Assembly: GCA_965248735.1 (NCBI GenBank)
Contig: OZ252146.1
Span: forward strand, 1,302,001-1,366,000
Source: Aldehydirespirator sp965248735
GTDB lineage: Bacteria > Actinomycetota > Acidimicrobiia > Acidimicrobiales > Aldehydirespiratoraceae
DNA: 64,000 bases
Direction: 5' to 3'
Translations under genes and position numbers: made by a program
Notes under the pieces: model-generated
What the model was told of the DNA's origin: nothing
The model's database searches: none
What the model saw: the letters and a program-made list of their open reading frames with translations, nothing else
Shown: positions 17,131 through 26,930 of the stretch, piece by piece
How the letters are laid out: every line of letters begins with the position of its first letter
Numbering within the stretch: the first letter of the stretch is position 1

Positions 17131-17928
17131 GGCCGTGGCCCGGGCGACCATCTCCAACCCGGCGTCTCCCAGGATCGGGTCGAGCCTCTCGACCCAGGCC
17201 CGGATCCCCTCCGCTATGGGCGGGTAGTCCCGATGACCCAGGTCGCTGCCGAACACGAGCAGCTCGTGCGGGTAGGCGGCCACGAGGTCCTCGGTCCTGG
17301 GGCCGGCCTCGCTGGCCAGGATGTCGGCCAGTACGCCGATCTCCAGGTGCGCGCCCAAAGACCGGAACTGCTCCCGGTGCTCATCGCTCCAGTCCAGGAA
17401 GCCCAGCCCCGGATGATTGACCACCAGCCGTTGCACCCCTCGCCGCCGGGCTGTGTCCAGCGCTACGACAGCCTCGTCCATGGTGAGGTGGCCCGAGGCC
17501 AGCACCATGTCGTTGCGAGCGATCTCGTCGAACACGTCCAGCCACTCGGAGCGCACCTCGCCGTCGCCCACCACCGGCACCTCGCGGAACGCGATGCCCC
17601 GGTGCGCGCTCAGCTCGGGGCTTCTGCTGGCTGCGATGTGAGCTGGCGAAGAGATCGTCGGCAGCCACACCACCCGGGCTCCGAGGGCTGCGGCCACCGC
17701 CACCGCGTCGGGGTTGGCCCCCCCGACGGGCGAGTTGAGCACCACGCCCCCGATGGCGTCGTCACCGAGCAGCACCGCCCGCTCCGCTGAGGATCCCTCG
17801 TGGGCTTTGAGCACGAACTTAAACACTCCAGCGGCTCTGGCCTCAACCAGCGTGTCGGGGTCGTGGCTGTGGCGCGGCGCCAGGCTCGGCGCCGAGTGCA
17901 CGTGGAAGTCGACCATCCCGTCGATCAC
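17113..17928 (-). CDS. DUF6282-like metal-dependent hydrolase
   Basis: 271 residues from GTG 17928. The upstream in-frame extension is only dispersed repeat copy 2 and was excluded. The amidohydrolase-type metal motif is DFHVHSAP at the very N-terminus. Later His and Asp ligands are suggested by LASGHLTMDE, LVVNHPGLGF and VFGSDLGHRDYPP. This short TIM-barrel type lacks the beta-sandwich of classical amidohydrolases. The substrate is unknown. It sits between a CoA-ligase gene and the isopropylmalate-dehydrogenase-like gene, all on the minus strand, consistent with a catabolic operon. Confidence 0.75.
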   Translation of the reverse strand: MIDGMVDFHVHSAPSLAPRHSHDPDTLVEARAAGVFKFVLKAHEGSSAERAVLLGDDAIGGVVLNSPVGGANPDAVAVAAALGARVVWLPTISSPAHIAASRSPELSAHRGIAFREVPVVGDGEVRSEWLDVFDEIARNDMVLASGHLTMDEAVVALDTARRRGVQRLVVNHPGLGFLDWSDEHREQFRSLGAHLEIGVLADILASEAGPRTEDLVAAYPHELLVFGSDLGHRDYPPIAEGIRAWVERLDPILGDAGLEMVARATAEAMLA

Positions 17929-17958
17929 GCTTACGGCCTCGCCCCCGCGCGGTCTCGC

Positions 17959-18001
17959 CGTGGCCCGAGCGGCCCGTGAGCGCAGCGAACAAGAGCGGGA
18001 A
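17959..18001 (+). repeat. Dispersed intergenic repeat, copy 2
   Basis: Same orientation as copy 1, with one substitution in the right part (AACAAGAGCGGGA). It lies between the DUF6282-like gene and the CoA ligase. The similarity to copies 3 and 4 extends rightwards through the TCACCGCGAG region near 18012, where it meets the 3' end of the ligase gene. Confidence 0.75.
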
Positions 18002-19555
18002 TCACGATGTTTCACCGCGAGCCGCTGATCGAACCGCGCGGCCTGTCAGGTCGGCCCGCTCCAGGACTGACACACCTCCGAGCAGCCTCCGGCGCACCTT
18101 CCCAACTCCGGAGTCGCGGGGGATGTCACCCACTCGGGCTACCTCGCTGGGGCGCATGAAGGACGGCAGATCGGCGCTGGTGGCCAGGATCGCATCCGTG
18201 GGGATCGCCGGGCCGGTCATGTAGAGCACGATCTCGTCGTCCACCAGGTCGCTGTCACGGCGCCAGACGGCCACATCCTCGATGCCGTCCACCGAAGAGA
18301 ACCGCTGCTCGACATAGCCGATGGGCACCCACTCGCCCTTCACCCGGATCGACTCGCTGCGGCGCTCGATGAACACCAGGTTCCCGGCGTCGTCGACCCG
18401 GCCCAAGTCGCCGGTGGCGAACCACCCGTCAGCGTCGAACGGTTGGGCCAGCCCGTCAGCTCGCCGGTAGCCCGAGAACAGCACCCCCGGCCGGTCGGCC
18501 CGCACCAGGATCTCGCCATCGCTGTCGACCCGCCACTGCACCTCGTGGCGGGCCCGGCCGCCATAGCGGGACATGCCCTCGGCCAGGGCGGGCCGCTCGC
18601 CCCGGCGCCAGGCCCAGATGTGGCACAGGCCTCCCGCCTCGGTGGAGCCGTAGGCCGAGAAGCCCAGCGGCACTCCGAACTTCTCCAGGAAGTCGGGATC
18701 GGCGAAGAACACCCGGCTGACCCTGTGCCCGGTCGCGTCGTCGGCGGTGGTGGCCCGCTTGAGGATCTCCACCGGGGGTGCGTGCAGGATCAGCGCGGTG
18801 GACCCGGTGTCGCGCACCAGCGGCCAGAAGCCGCTCGCGGAGAAGCGCTCCAGCCCGAGCACCTCGGCGCCCCCGGTCAACCCGCCGACCACCCCGTAGC
18901 CGAGCGGGTTGATGTGGAACATGGGCAGCGGCGCCAGCACGGTGTCGGCCTCCGACAAGCACATGGAGTCGGCGATGAACCGGCCCAGCCGCAGGAAGTA
19001 CTCGTGGGTCTGCTCGCAGAACTTGGGCACGCCGGTGGTGCCCGAGGTGTGCATCCAGCCCGCGGTGTCGAAGCGGCCTCGACTCAGGCCCGGCGCATCG
19101 GCCAGCGCAGTCCGCCCGGTTTCGGCGCCGGGTGTGAGGGCCTGCCCGCCGGTGGCCGTCGCAAGCACGCCGCGATCCAACCCGGTGGCGCCGAGGTGGG
19201 TCGCGCCGGGCGCTACCGACGGCCCGGCCGCCCGACCGGACCAGACCACCGCGTCGGGTGCGAGTTGCTCCAGCATCTCGGCCAGCAGTTCGTCGGGATA
19301 GTCAGGATTCACCAGCGCAACCTCGGCCCCGGTCAGCACCAGGGCCAGCCATGCCGCCAGATAGGAGTTCGATGTGGTGCCGATGAGCGCCACCCGCCGG
19401 CCCGCCCCGGCCCCGGCGCCCTCCAGCGCGCCGACCGCGCCCATGGCAAGGCCGGTGGCCTGGGCCAGTGTCGGCGTGGCGTCGCCGGCCATCCCGAAAC
19501 GGGCCTCGGGCCGGCGCTGCACCCGGTCGCACACCAGCTCGGCCAGGTTCTTCAT
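18002..19555 (-). CDS. AMP-binding acyl-CoA ligase (CaiC-like)
   Basis: 517 residues from ATG 19555 (MKNLAELVCDRV). ANL-superfamily motifs are intact: P-loop HTSGTTGVPKF (about 170), aromatic/adenine motif YGSTEAGG (about 305), GDLGRVDDAGN and ERRSESIRVKGEWV in the hinge, and the C-terminal catalytic Lys in SGVGKVRRRLL. Family enzymes activate carboxylic acids as CoA thioesters; the short Ala/Gly-rich N-terminus resembles crotonobetaine/carnitine-CoA ligases. The acyl-CoA dehydrogenase gene lies immediately upstream on the same strand, so this pair probably makes and oxidises the same acyl-CoA, with ETF as acceptor. Confidence 0.86.
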   Translation of the reverse strand: MKNLAELVCDRVQRRPEARFGMAGDATPTLAQATGLAMGAVGALEGAGAGAGRRVALIGTTSNSYLAAWLALVLTGAEVALVNPDYPDELLAEMLEQLAPDAVVWSGRAAGPSVAPGATHLGATGLDRGVLATATGGQALTPGAETGRTALADAPGLSRGRFDTAGWMHTSGTTGVPKFCEQTHEYFLRLGRFIADSMCLSEADTVLAPLPMFHINPLGYGVVGGLTGGAEVLGLERFSASGFWPLVRDTGSTALILHAPPVEILKRATTADDATGHRVSRVFFADPDFLEKFGVPLGFSAYGSTEAGGLCHIWAWRRGERPALAEGMSRYGGRARHEVQWRVDSDGEILVRADRPGVLFSGYRRADGLAQPFDADGWFATGDLGRVDDAGNLVFIERRSESIRVKGEWVPIGYVEQRFSSVDGIEDVAVWRRDSDLVDDEIVLYMTGPAIPTDAILATSADLPSFMRPSEVARVGDIPRDSGVGKVRRRLLGGVSVLERADLTGRAVRSAARGETS

Positions 19556-19577
19556 GCGGCTACCGGCTGCTGTGGGC

Positions 19578-20719
19578 TCAACCCAGGCCCTCGTAGTCGT
19601 CGGCCCGCAGCACCCGGCGGGCCACATAGTTGCGCAGCACCTCCAGCGAGCCTCCCGCCACCCGCAGCACCTTCATGTCGTGCAGCAGTTGGCCGTAGTC
19701 GGTGTCGGTGTAGAGGCCGTGGCCGCCGGTGAGGGCGAACGCCTCGTTCACGGCGTGCTCCGACGCCCCGATGGCCATCTTCTTGGCCAGCGTCGTGGCC
19801 AGGGCCACGTCGGTGCCGGCGTCGTGCAGGTTGGCGGCGTGGTCGCGGGCCAGCGACGCTCCGTACAGGTCGCTGTAGCAGTCGGCCACCGTCCACTGGA
19901 TGCCCTGGAAATCGGTGACCACCGAGTCGCCCACCTCCCGGCTCGATCCGTAGGCGATGGCGTCGGCCATCGCCCGCCGCCCGAACCCGATCAGCTCCGA
20001 GGCGTTGCCCAGCCGGCTCATATTGAACGTGGAGAAGAACGTGTCCATGCCCCGGCCCGCCTCGCCCAGCAGCGCCGAGTTCGGCACCCGCACATCCTCC
20101 AGCGTCACATCGGCGGTGGGGATGAGGCGCAGCCCGATGGGGTCGGTGCGGCGGGTCGACACGCCCGGCAGGTCGGTGTCCACCAGGAAGGCGGTGATCC
20201 CCTCGGGCGCGATGGCGTAGACCAGCGTGACCTGGCTCTCGCAGCCCAGGTTCACGTGGGTCTTGGCGCCGTTGATGATCCAATCGTCGCCGTCGCGCGC
20301 CGCGGTGGTGCGCATCAGCTTCATGGACGACCCCACGCCCGGCTCCGAGATCGACTCCGAGAAGATCAGCGTGCCCCGCGCCATTCCCGGCAGGTAGCGC
20401 TCGCGCTGCTCGGGCGTGGCCCAGTCGATCAGCCACCGCTGGCCTGGATCGAGATCTGGGGGGACACCAGCCCCACACGGCCCACCTCCTCCTCGATCAG
20501 GCAGTACTCGGCCACGCCCAGCCCGCTGCCGCCCTCCTCCACCGGCGTGAACGGGCCGACCCAGCCCCGGCTGCCCATCGCCTCGTAGATGTCGGCCGGG
20601 AAGCGGCCGTCGCGCTGGCACGACCGCAGCTCGTCTCGGTGCTCTTCCGCGAAGCCGGCCATGGCCGTGATCGTGGACTGGGGCCAGTCCTGGTTCTTGA
20701 AAGTCAGGTTCACATACAT
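19578..20719 (-). pseudogene. Acyl-CoA dehydrogenase, frameshifted near 20440
   Basis: Two reading frames together make one acyl-CoA dehydrogenase of about 380 residues. The N-terminal part (ATG 20719, MYVNLTFKNQDWP to SPQISIQASGG) stops at 20429. The rest continues in another frame from QRWLIDWATPEQRERYLPG to the stop at 19578. It contains the ACAD signatures FSESISEPGVGSS, DWIINGAKTHVN and GGHGLYTDTDYGQ. The shift falls near 20430-20450, at the start of the middle domain. Everything else looks conserved, so a recent single-base indel or a sequencing error is likely. The pairing with the CoA ligase suggests it matters for catabolism. Confidence 0.8.
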
Positions 20720-20745
20720 GGCTCGTCCTGGGGCGGGTTCGGCTC

Positions 20746-20761
20746 ATGTTGTATACCAACC
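20746..20761. promoter_or_regulatory. GTATAC palindrome, copy 3 (putative operator)
   Basis: GTATAC at about 20751-20756, within the near-perfect palindrome GTTGTATACCAAC, about 30 nt upstream of the acyl-CoA dehydrogenase ATG. This is one of the most symmetrical copies of the set and the best evidence that the motif is an operator and not a -10 box. Confidence 0.6.
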
Positions 20762-20866
20762 CGCGAGCCGAACACCGAAGCCCGCCATGTCGTACAGTCT
20801 CCGGTGGTGGCCGCCGCCGCGTCCGCGGTTGAGGTGCTGCTGGGTGCTAGAAGCGGGCGTCGTGTA

Positions 20867-21211
20867 CTAGCACCCGGCGCTATCACCGCGACGTTGGACA
20901 CGGCGGCGGCCCTTCTCTCCCGCCGGGTCGCCCGCGGCGGGTGAGGGTGAGGACTCATCGGGCTCGGAGTCGGGCTCGGAGTCGGGCTCGGCGTCCGAAT
21001 CGAGGATCTGTTCCAGCGTCCGCATTGCTTCGGTGCCGCGGGAGGAGGGGAGCGCTTCGATGTCGACGGGGTTGCATCGGCGCAGCTCTTCGACGACGTC
21101 TTCGTCGACGTCATCGCCTGGGGCCGAAGTGTCCTCGGTAATCAAGCCTGTCCGCCTTCCTGTGCCCAGCCCATGTTCCCTCGGATGGTACGGATTCACG
21201 CTTCGGAACAT
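20867..21211 (-). CDS. Small acidic protein coupled to ECF sigma factor (CU044_5270-like N-terminus)
   Basis: 114 residues. ATG 21211 lies 16 nt inside the end of the sigma-factor gene, so translation is probably coupled. The segment LRRCNPVDIEALPSS, then TEAMRTLEQILD, matches the start of the LRxxNPV-type proteins that commonly follow actinobacterial ECF sigma genes. Those proteins normally continue into a TM helix and an extracytoplasmic domain. Here the protein instead runs into an E/S/D-P repeat (DAEPDSEPDSEPDES) and stops after a basic tail. It may be a truncated or soluble version of the membrane partner. Confidence 0.6.
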   Translation of the reverse strand: MFRSVNPYHPREHGLGTGRRTGLITEDTSAPGDDVDEDVVEELRRCNPVDIEALPSSRGTEAMRTLEQILDSDAEPDSEPDSEPDESSPSPAAGDPAGEKGRRRVQRRGDSAGC

Positions 21212-21741
21212 CCGCCAAGCGCGCTCATCCGGTCTGCGAGACGCTTGCGGGCCCGGTGCACCCGGATGGCCACCGCGTTGGGCGAGATGCCCATGGCCTG
21301 GCCGATCTCGATGTGCGACAGCTCTTCCCATGCCACAAGCATCAGGATCTCGCGGTCGGCTTCGCGCAGGCTGCGCAGAGCCGGCAGCAGGGCGCTGGTC
21401 CGGTCCGTGACCTCGGATGGGTTGTCAGCCCATGACGGAGGGGTGGTGGAACGCATCTTGCTCCTGAGCTTGCTCAGACGGCGAGCGGACCGGGCCGCGG
21501 TGAGAATCGTGTTGCGGGCCACTCCGAACAGCCAGGCACGCTCGTAGCCCTCAGGGACCTCGTGGCGCCGCCGCCAAGCGACCAGGAATGACTCGGCGAC
21601 CACCTCGTCGGCTGTCTGTTCATCCACGCGCCTCCTGGCGTAAGCCAGCAGCATCCGGTAGTTGTCGTGATACAGGTCGGTAAACCAGTCTTTGTTCCGG
21701 CCTTGGGCCGCTTCGACGCCCATCACTCCTGCAATGTCCAT
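21196..21741 (-). CDS. ECF-type RNA polymerase sigma factor
   Basis: 181 residues from ATG 21741, preceded by AGAGAGGAC. Region 2: FTDLYHDNYRMLLAYARRRV, then DEVVAESFLVAWRRRHEVPEGYERAWLFGVARN. Region 4: LREADREILMLVAWEELSHIEIGQAMGISPNAVAIRVHRARKRL. An in-frame ATG at 21921 would add 60 residues and sits 7 nt after a -10-like element. That stretch lacks the GC-rich third positions of this genome, so I prefer 21741. The partner protein starts inside its 3' end. The regulon is unknown. Confidence 0.85.
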   Translation of the reverse strand: MDIAGVMGVEAAQGRNKDWFTDLYHDNYRMLLAYARRRVDEQTADEVVAESFLVAWRRRHEVPEGYERAWLFGVARNTILTAARSARRLSKLRSKMRSTTPPSWADNPSEVTDRTSALLPALRSLREADREILMLVAWEELSHIEIGQAMGISPNAVAIRVHRARKRLADRMSALGGCSEA

Positions 21742-21921
21742 TGTCCTCTCTTCCTTTCTCCCCCCCGAACGTCGAGCCGGCGCGACAGGCCGGCCCGCTG
21801 ACGATTCCCAGTCCAGGCCTTGCGAAGAAGTCGACCGCTCCGCGTGTGGCGGGTCCTGCAATCGGGCCGCGGTGTCCGCCTGACTCTCGGAAGTAGCGTC
21901 GAGAAAGGCGTGTGACTTCAT

Positions 21922-21956
21922 GCCTGTATTGTTTCGACTGGTGCGCCTGATGTAAA
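21922..21956 (-). promoter_or_regulatory. Promoter-like element upstream of the ECF sigma gene
   Basis: On the minus strand TTTACA (21956-21951) and AACAAT (21934-21929) are spaced 16 nt apart and end about 7 nt before ATG 21921. This resembles a sigma-A-type promoter. If used, it gives either a leaderless start at 21921 or a 180-nt leader before 21741. Confidence 0.4.
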
Positions 21957-21967
21957 CGTGTCATTCG

Positions 21968-23470
21968 TCACACGTGGGCCAGGGCGGCACCTCCGGATCG
22001 AGAGTCGCTGGCGAGTTCGACGCCTCCCCGGCTCCCGCCGCCAATCCCGGCGAGGCCCCCGATGACCTGCAGGCCCCCGCCCACGTTGGCGGTGGTGCGC
22101 ACCTCGTAGCCGGCCAGCTGGGCGTCGTCGCGCCATTCGATGCCCGGCTCCGCGAAGGCGTACCACCGCTGGCCGATCCCCGCGGGCACACCGAAGCGGT
22201 CGCCGGCGGGGCACACGAACCAGCGCGGCCCGGCCGCGATGTCAGCCGTGCCCGATCCCTGTCGGAAGCGCTGGATGGCCTGGGCCAGCCACTGCACCTG
22301 CCGGTCGCCTCCCGGGGTGGCCAGGGTGATCCAGCCCGTCCCGCGCCGGTGCCGCACATGGGCCGCGCTGAGCGTGTGGGGCAGCACCGCACCGGGGCGG
22401 GGGTTGCACCCGGGCAGGTCCGGACGGTCCGACAGCGCCGTGCCCACCCGGTTGCTGAAGGCCACGCCGGTGTCGCCCGCCACCCAGCCGGTGCCGAACT
22501 GCACCCCGGCCAGGCTGTGCACCACCGTCGCCGACAGGCCGCCGCGGTCGACGGCCGCGGCCACGGCGGTGCCCGCGGGCCGCGCCGGGCCGCGGGCGCA
22601 GAACTCTGTGAGCCGCCGCTCGGTGAGTGGGGCGATGGCCTCGGCGAAGCCCCGGGAGGCCGGGTCGGCGCCGGGCGGGGCGGCGGCCAACAGCGCCGGG
22701 GTGATCGGCGCCTGGCTCGGCCCACCAGGCACCCACACCACGATGTCGTCGAGGTCGAAGCGCTGGGCCGGCTCGACGGCCGCCGCCACCGCGGCCAGAT
22801 CCTCGTGTCGCAGCGGCGCGCCCTCCCGCTCGGCCGCGGCCACCAGCCGGTCGGCCAGCTCCCCGCGGTAGAAGGCGTCGGGACCGTTGGCCGCCACCGC
22901 CTCGAGCGTGGCGGCCAGGCGCGGCATCCGGACGGTGGCCTGCGCGCCCGGGGCCCGGCCGTCACCCAGGATGCGTCGCAGGGCGTCGACGTGGCCCCGG
23001 CTCTCCACCAGCCGGTACACCTCGGCCATGCGGGGCGTGACGGTGTGTCCGGCCGCTGCGATGAGCGCGCCGGCGAACAGGTCGCTCCAGTCGAGCCTGC
23101 CGCGGGCCCGCCACACGGCCTCGGCGCCTCGCAGCGAGCCCGGGACCACCGCGTTGGCCGGGCCGCTCGTGGGGGGCCAGCCCGCCCCGTCCGCGCCGCC
23201 GGTCTCGTCGGAGGCTGCGCCGTCATCGGCGGCCAGCGGCACCCTCGACCATCCGCCGTACACCTCCACCGAGCCTGCGCCCGCGGCCACTAGGGCCACC
23301 ATCTCGCCGCCGGGACCGCACTGGGGCGCGTTCACCACCCATTGCGTGAACGCCGCGGCCAGTGCCGCGTCCACCGCCGAGCCTCCGCTGCGCAGCGCCT
23401 CCATCCCGGCCTCGGTGGCCAGCCGGTGGCCGCTGGCGACCCCAGCCGCGCCGGACACCGATGCGTTCAT
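21968..23470 (-). CDS. Gamma-glutamyltransferase family Ntn-hydrolase, divergent
   Basis: 500 residues with the GGT layout. ASGHRLATEAGMEALRSGGSAVDAALAAAFTQWVVNAPQCGPGG is the family N-terminus. A small-subunit start follows at about residue 318, where the canonical nucleophile motif TTH(Y/F)S would be. Here the stretch reads AGTAVAAAVDRGG, so a Thr is kept but the second Thr and the His are lost. PLPHTLSAAH corresponds to the usual PRSSMSPT oxyanion region and is also altered. It may be a degraded or repurposed GGT/cephalosporin-acylase homologue. No signal peptide is visible, unlike periplasmic GGT. Confidence 0.75.
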   Translation of the reverse strand: MNASVSGAAGVASGHRLATEAGMEALRSGGSAVDAALAAAFTQWVVNAPQCGPGGEMVALVAAGAGSVEVYGGWSRVPLAADDGAASDETGGADGAGWPPTSGPANAVVPGSLRGAEAVWRARGRLDWSDLFAGALIAAAGHTVTPRMAEVYRLVESRGHVDALRRILGDGRAPGAQATVRMPRLAATLEAVAANGPDAFYRGELADRLVAAAEREGAPLRHEDLAAVAAAVEPAQRFDLDDIVVWVPGGPSQAPITPALLAAAPPGADPASRGFAEAIAPLTERRLTEFCARGPARPAGTAVAAAVDRGGLSATVVHSLAGVQFGTGWVAGDTGVAFSNRVGTALSDRPDLPGCNPRPGAVLPHTLSAAHVRHRRGTGWITLATPGGDRQVQWLAQAIQRFRQGSGTADIAAGPRWFVCPAGDRFGVPAGIGQRWYAFAEPGIEWRDDAQLAGYEVRTTANVGGGLQVIGGLAGIGGGSRGGVELASDSRSGGAALAHV

Positions 23471-23542
23471 CGCGCCCGCCTCGAGATAGACGAAGTCACG
23501 GCCCGTGGAGGCACCGCGATCGTCCCGATCCGCCCGTTCGGC

Positions 23543-25630
<2,088 letters not shown>

Positions 25631-25657
25631 CGCGCTCTCAGGCGGTGCAGGCTGCGC

Positions 25658-26227
25658 TCAGCGGTGCTCGGCCTGCCACTCCGGGCACGGCTCGAGCACC
25701 TCCATGGCCACGCCCCCTTCGGGGCTGATCGCCGAGTCGAGGTTGGCCCAGCACACCAGCATCCGGGTCGGTCCGACGCCGGTGTTGAAGTGCTGGTAGG
25801 TCACGCCCGACTCCCTGATGGGAATGGCGATGACGTCGCCCTCCTCCCATTCGTGGGCCCGGCCGTCGAGCACGGTGTGGCCGCTGCCGACCAGCACGAA
25901 GTGGATGAGCCCGCCCTGGCAGTAGAGCTTCCCACTGTTGGAGCCCTGGGGGATCTCCAACTCGTGGAAGTACAGGGCCCTGGTGCTGGGTGTTTCCAGA
26001 TGCGGGTGCAGGTACCAGCGCATGGTCCCCATGCGGTTGAGCTCGGGCTCGCAGTCCTCGCGCCCGATGAGGTTCCTGGCCTGGGCCCGCCGATCGCGCT
26101 CGGCCCGCGAGTCGGCGAAGGTGAGGTCGTAGAGGGTCTGCTCAGCCATCGCTTCGGTCGTCGGCTGGTCGGTCACTTGCTCAGCCATCGCTTCGGTCGT
26201 CGGCTGGTCGGTCGCTTGCTCAGCCAT
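25658..26227 (-). CDS. Cupin-domain protein with triplicated N-terminus
   Basis: 189 residues. The cupin core spans roughly residues 85-165: GKLYCQGGLIHFVLVGSGHTVLD, then GDVIAIPIRESGVTYQHFN. Only some of the metal-binding His/Glu set is apparent (HF in motif 1; HFN in motif 2). The N-terminus repeats a 14-residue unit starting MAEQ three times (MAEQATDQPTTEA, MAEQVTDQPTTEA, MAEQTLYDL). The gene therefore has three in-frame start-like Met codons 42 nt apart; translation could begin at 26227, 26185 or 26143. ATG 26227 overlaps the preceding cupin gene by 8 nt. It probably acts with that paralogue and the amidohydrolase upstream. Confidence 0.75.
   Translation of the reverse strand: MAEQATDQPTTEAMAEQVTDQPTTEAMAEQTLYDLTFADSRAERDRRAQARNLIGREDCEPELNRMGTMRWYLHPHLETPSTRALYFHELEIPQGSNSGKLYCQGGLIHFVLVGSGHTVLDGRAHEWEEGDVIAIPIRESGVTYQHFNTGVGPTRMLVCWANLDSAISPEGGVAMEVLEPCPEWQAEHR
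26137..26227 (-). repeat. 42-bp in-frame tandem duplication of a gene start
   Basis: Two complete 42-bp units plus the original start of the cupin gene, differing at one or two bases (Ala/Val codon). Because 42 is a multiple of three, each unit keeps an in-frame ATG. The result is a triplicated start region within one ORF. Confidence 0.8.
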
Positions 26228-26849
26228 CGCCGGCCCTCTCGCCGATTATCCGGGTGACGGCCACGATCGGGTCCTCCGCCGCGCCGCCGGCCCCGTCGCC
26301 GTCGGGGTCGTCGGTGTCGGTGTCGGTGGACGCCATCTCCCGCCAGTTCGACTGCTCCTTGACCTGAGCCAGCATCGACCCGGTCTGGAACAGGAACGGG
26401 ATGTAGATGAAGGCGATCCACTGCGAGCTCTGGGAGTCGTCGTAACTGAAATGCTGGTGCTCCACGCCGCCGGGCTTCACCGGCAATATGAGCAGGTCGC
26501 CGGGCTTCCAGTGGTACTCCACCCCGTCGAACACGCTGTAGCCCGCGCCCCGGGTGACGTAGATCACCAGCCCGCCCTGATGGGTGTGGGCCCCGGACTC
26601 GGTCTGGATGTCCTTGCGGAACACCATCCAGTCCTGCACGGCCCGGTCTTCGGCCCTCATGTGCAGGTAGTACTTGCTGCGGCCCTGCCGGGACTGCTGC
26701 CAGGGGAGGTCCTTGCCCTTGATCACCACCTGGCCGCTGTTGGCCAGGTTGCGCCGCTCGGCGAATGTGGAGAAGAACACCTCGTAGGGGTGGCGGTCCT
26801 CCTCGCTGCGGTCGCGCTCGCGCAGCCGGGTCTGTTCTCTTTCGACCAT
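26220..26849 (-). CDS. Cupin-domain protein
   Basis: 209 residues. The cupin core is clear: SGAHTHQGGLVIYVTRGAGYSVFDG (motif 1 with HxH) and GDLLILPVKPGGVEHQHFSYD (motif 2 with HxH). This gives a plausible mononuclear-metal site as in gentisate- or homogentisate-type dioxygenases and related cupins. The C-terminus is an acidic D/T/G-rich tail. It sits between an ACMSD-type amidohydrolase and a second cupin on the same strand. The three probably form an operon, possibly for aromatic ring cleavage and decarboxylation (inference). Confidence 0.78.
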   Translation of the reverse strand: MVEREQTRLRERDRSEEDRHPYEVFFSTFAERRNLANSGQVVIKGKDLPWQQSRQGRSKYYLHMRAEDRAVQDWMVFRKDIQTESGAHTHQGGLVIYVTRGAGYSVFDGVEYHWKPGDLLILPVKPGGVEHQHFSYDDSQSSQWIAFIYIPFLFQTGSMLAQVKEQSNWREMASTDTDTDDPDGDGAGGAAEDPIVAVTRIIGERAGDG

Positions 26850-26930
26850 CGCTTGTCCGTCCTGTCTTGTTGGGGTGTCAAGTCTCGCGCGCCCGGTCGG
26901 GCCGCCGCGGCCGGGCCGCCGCGCCGGCTG

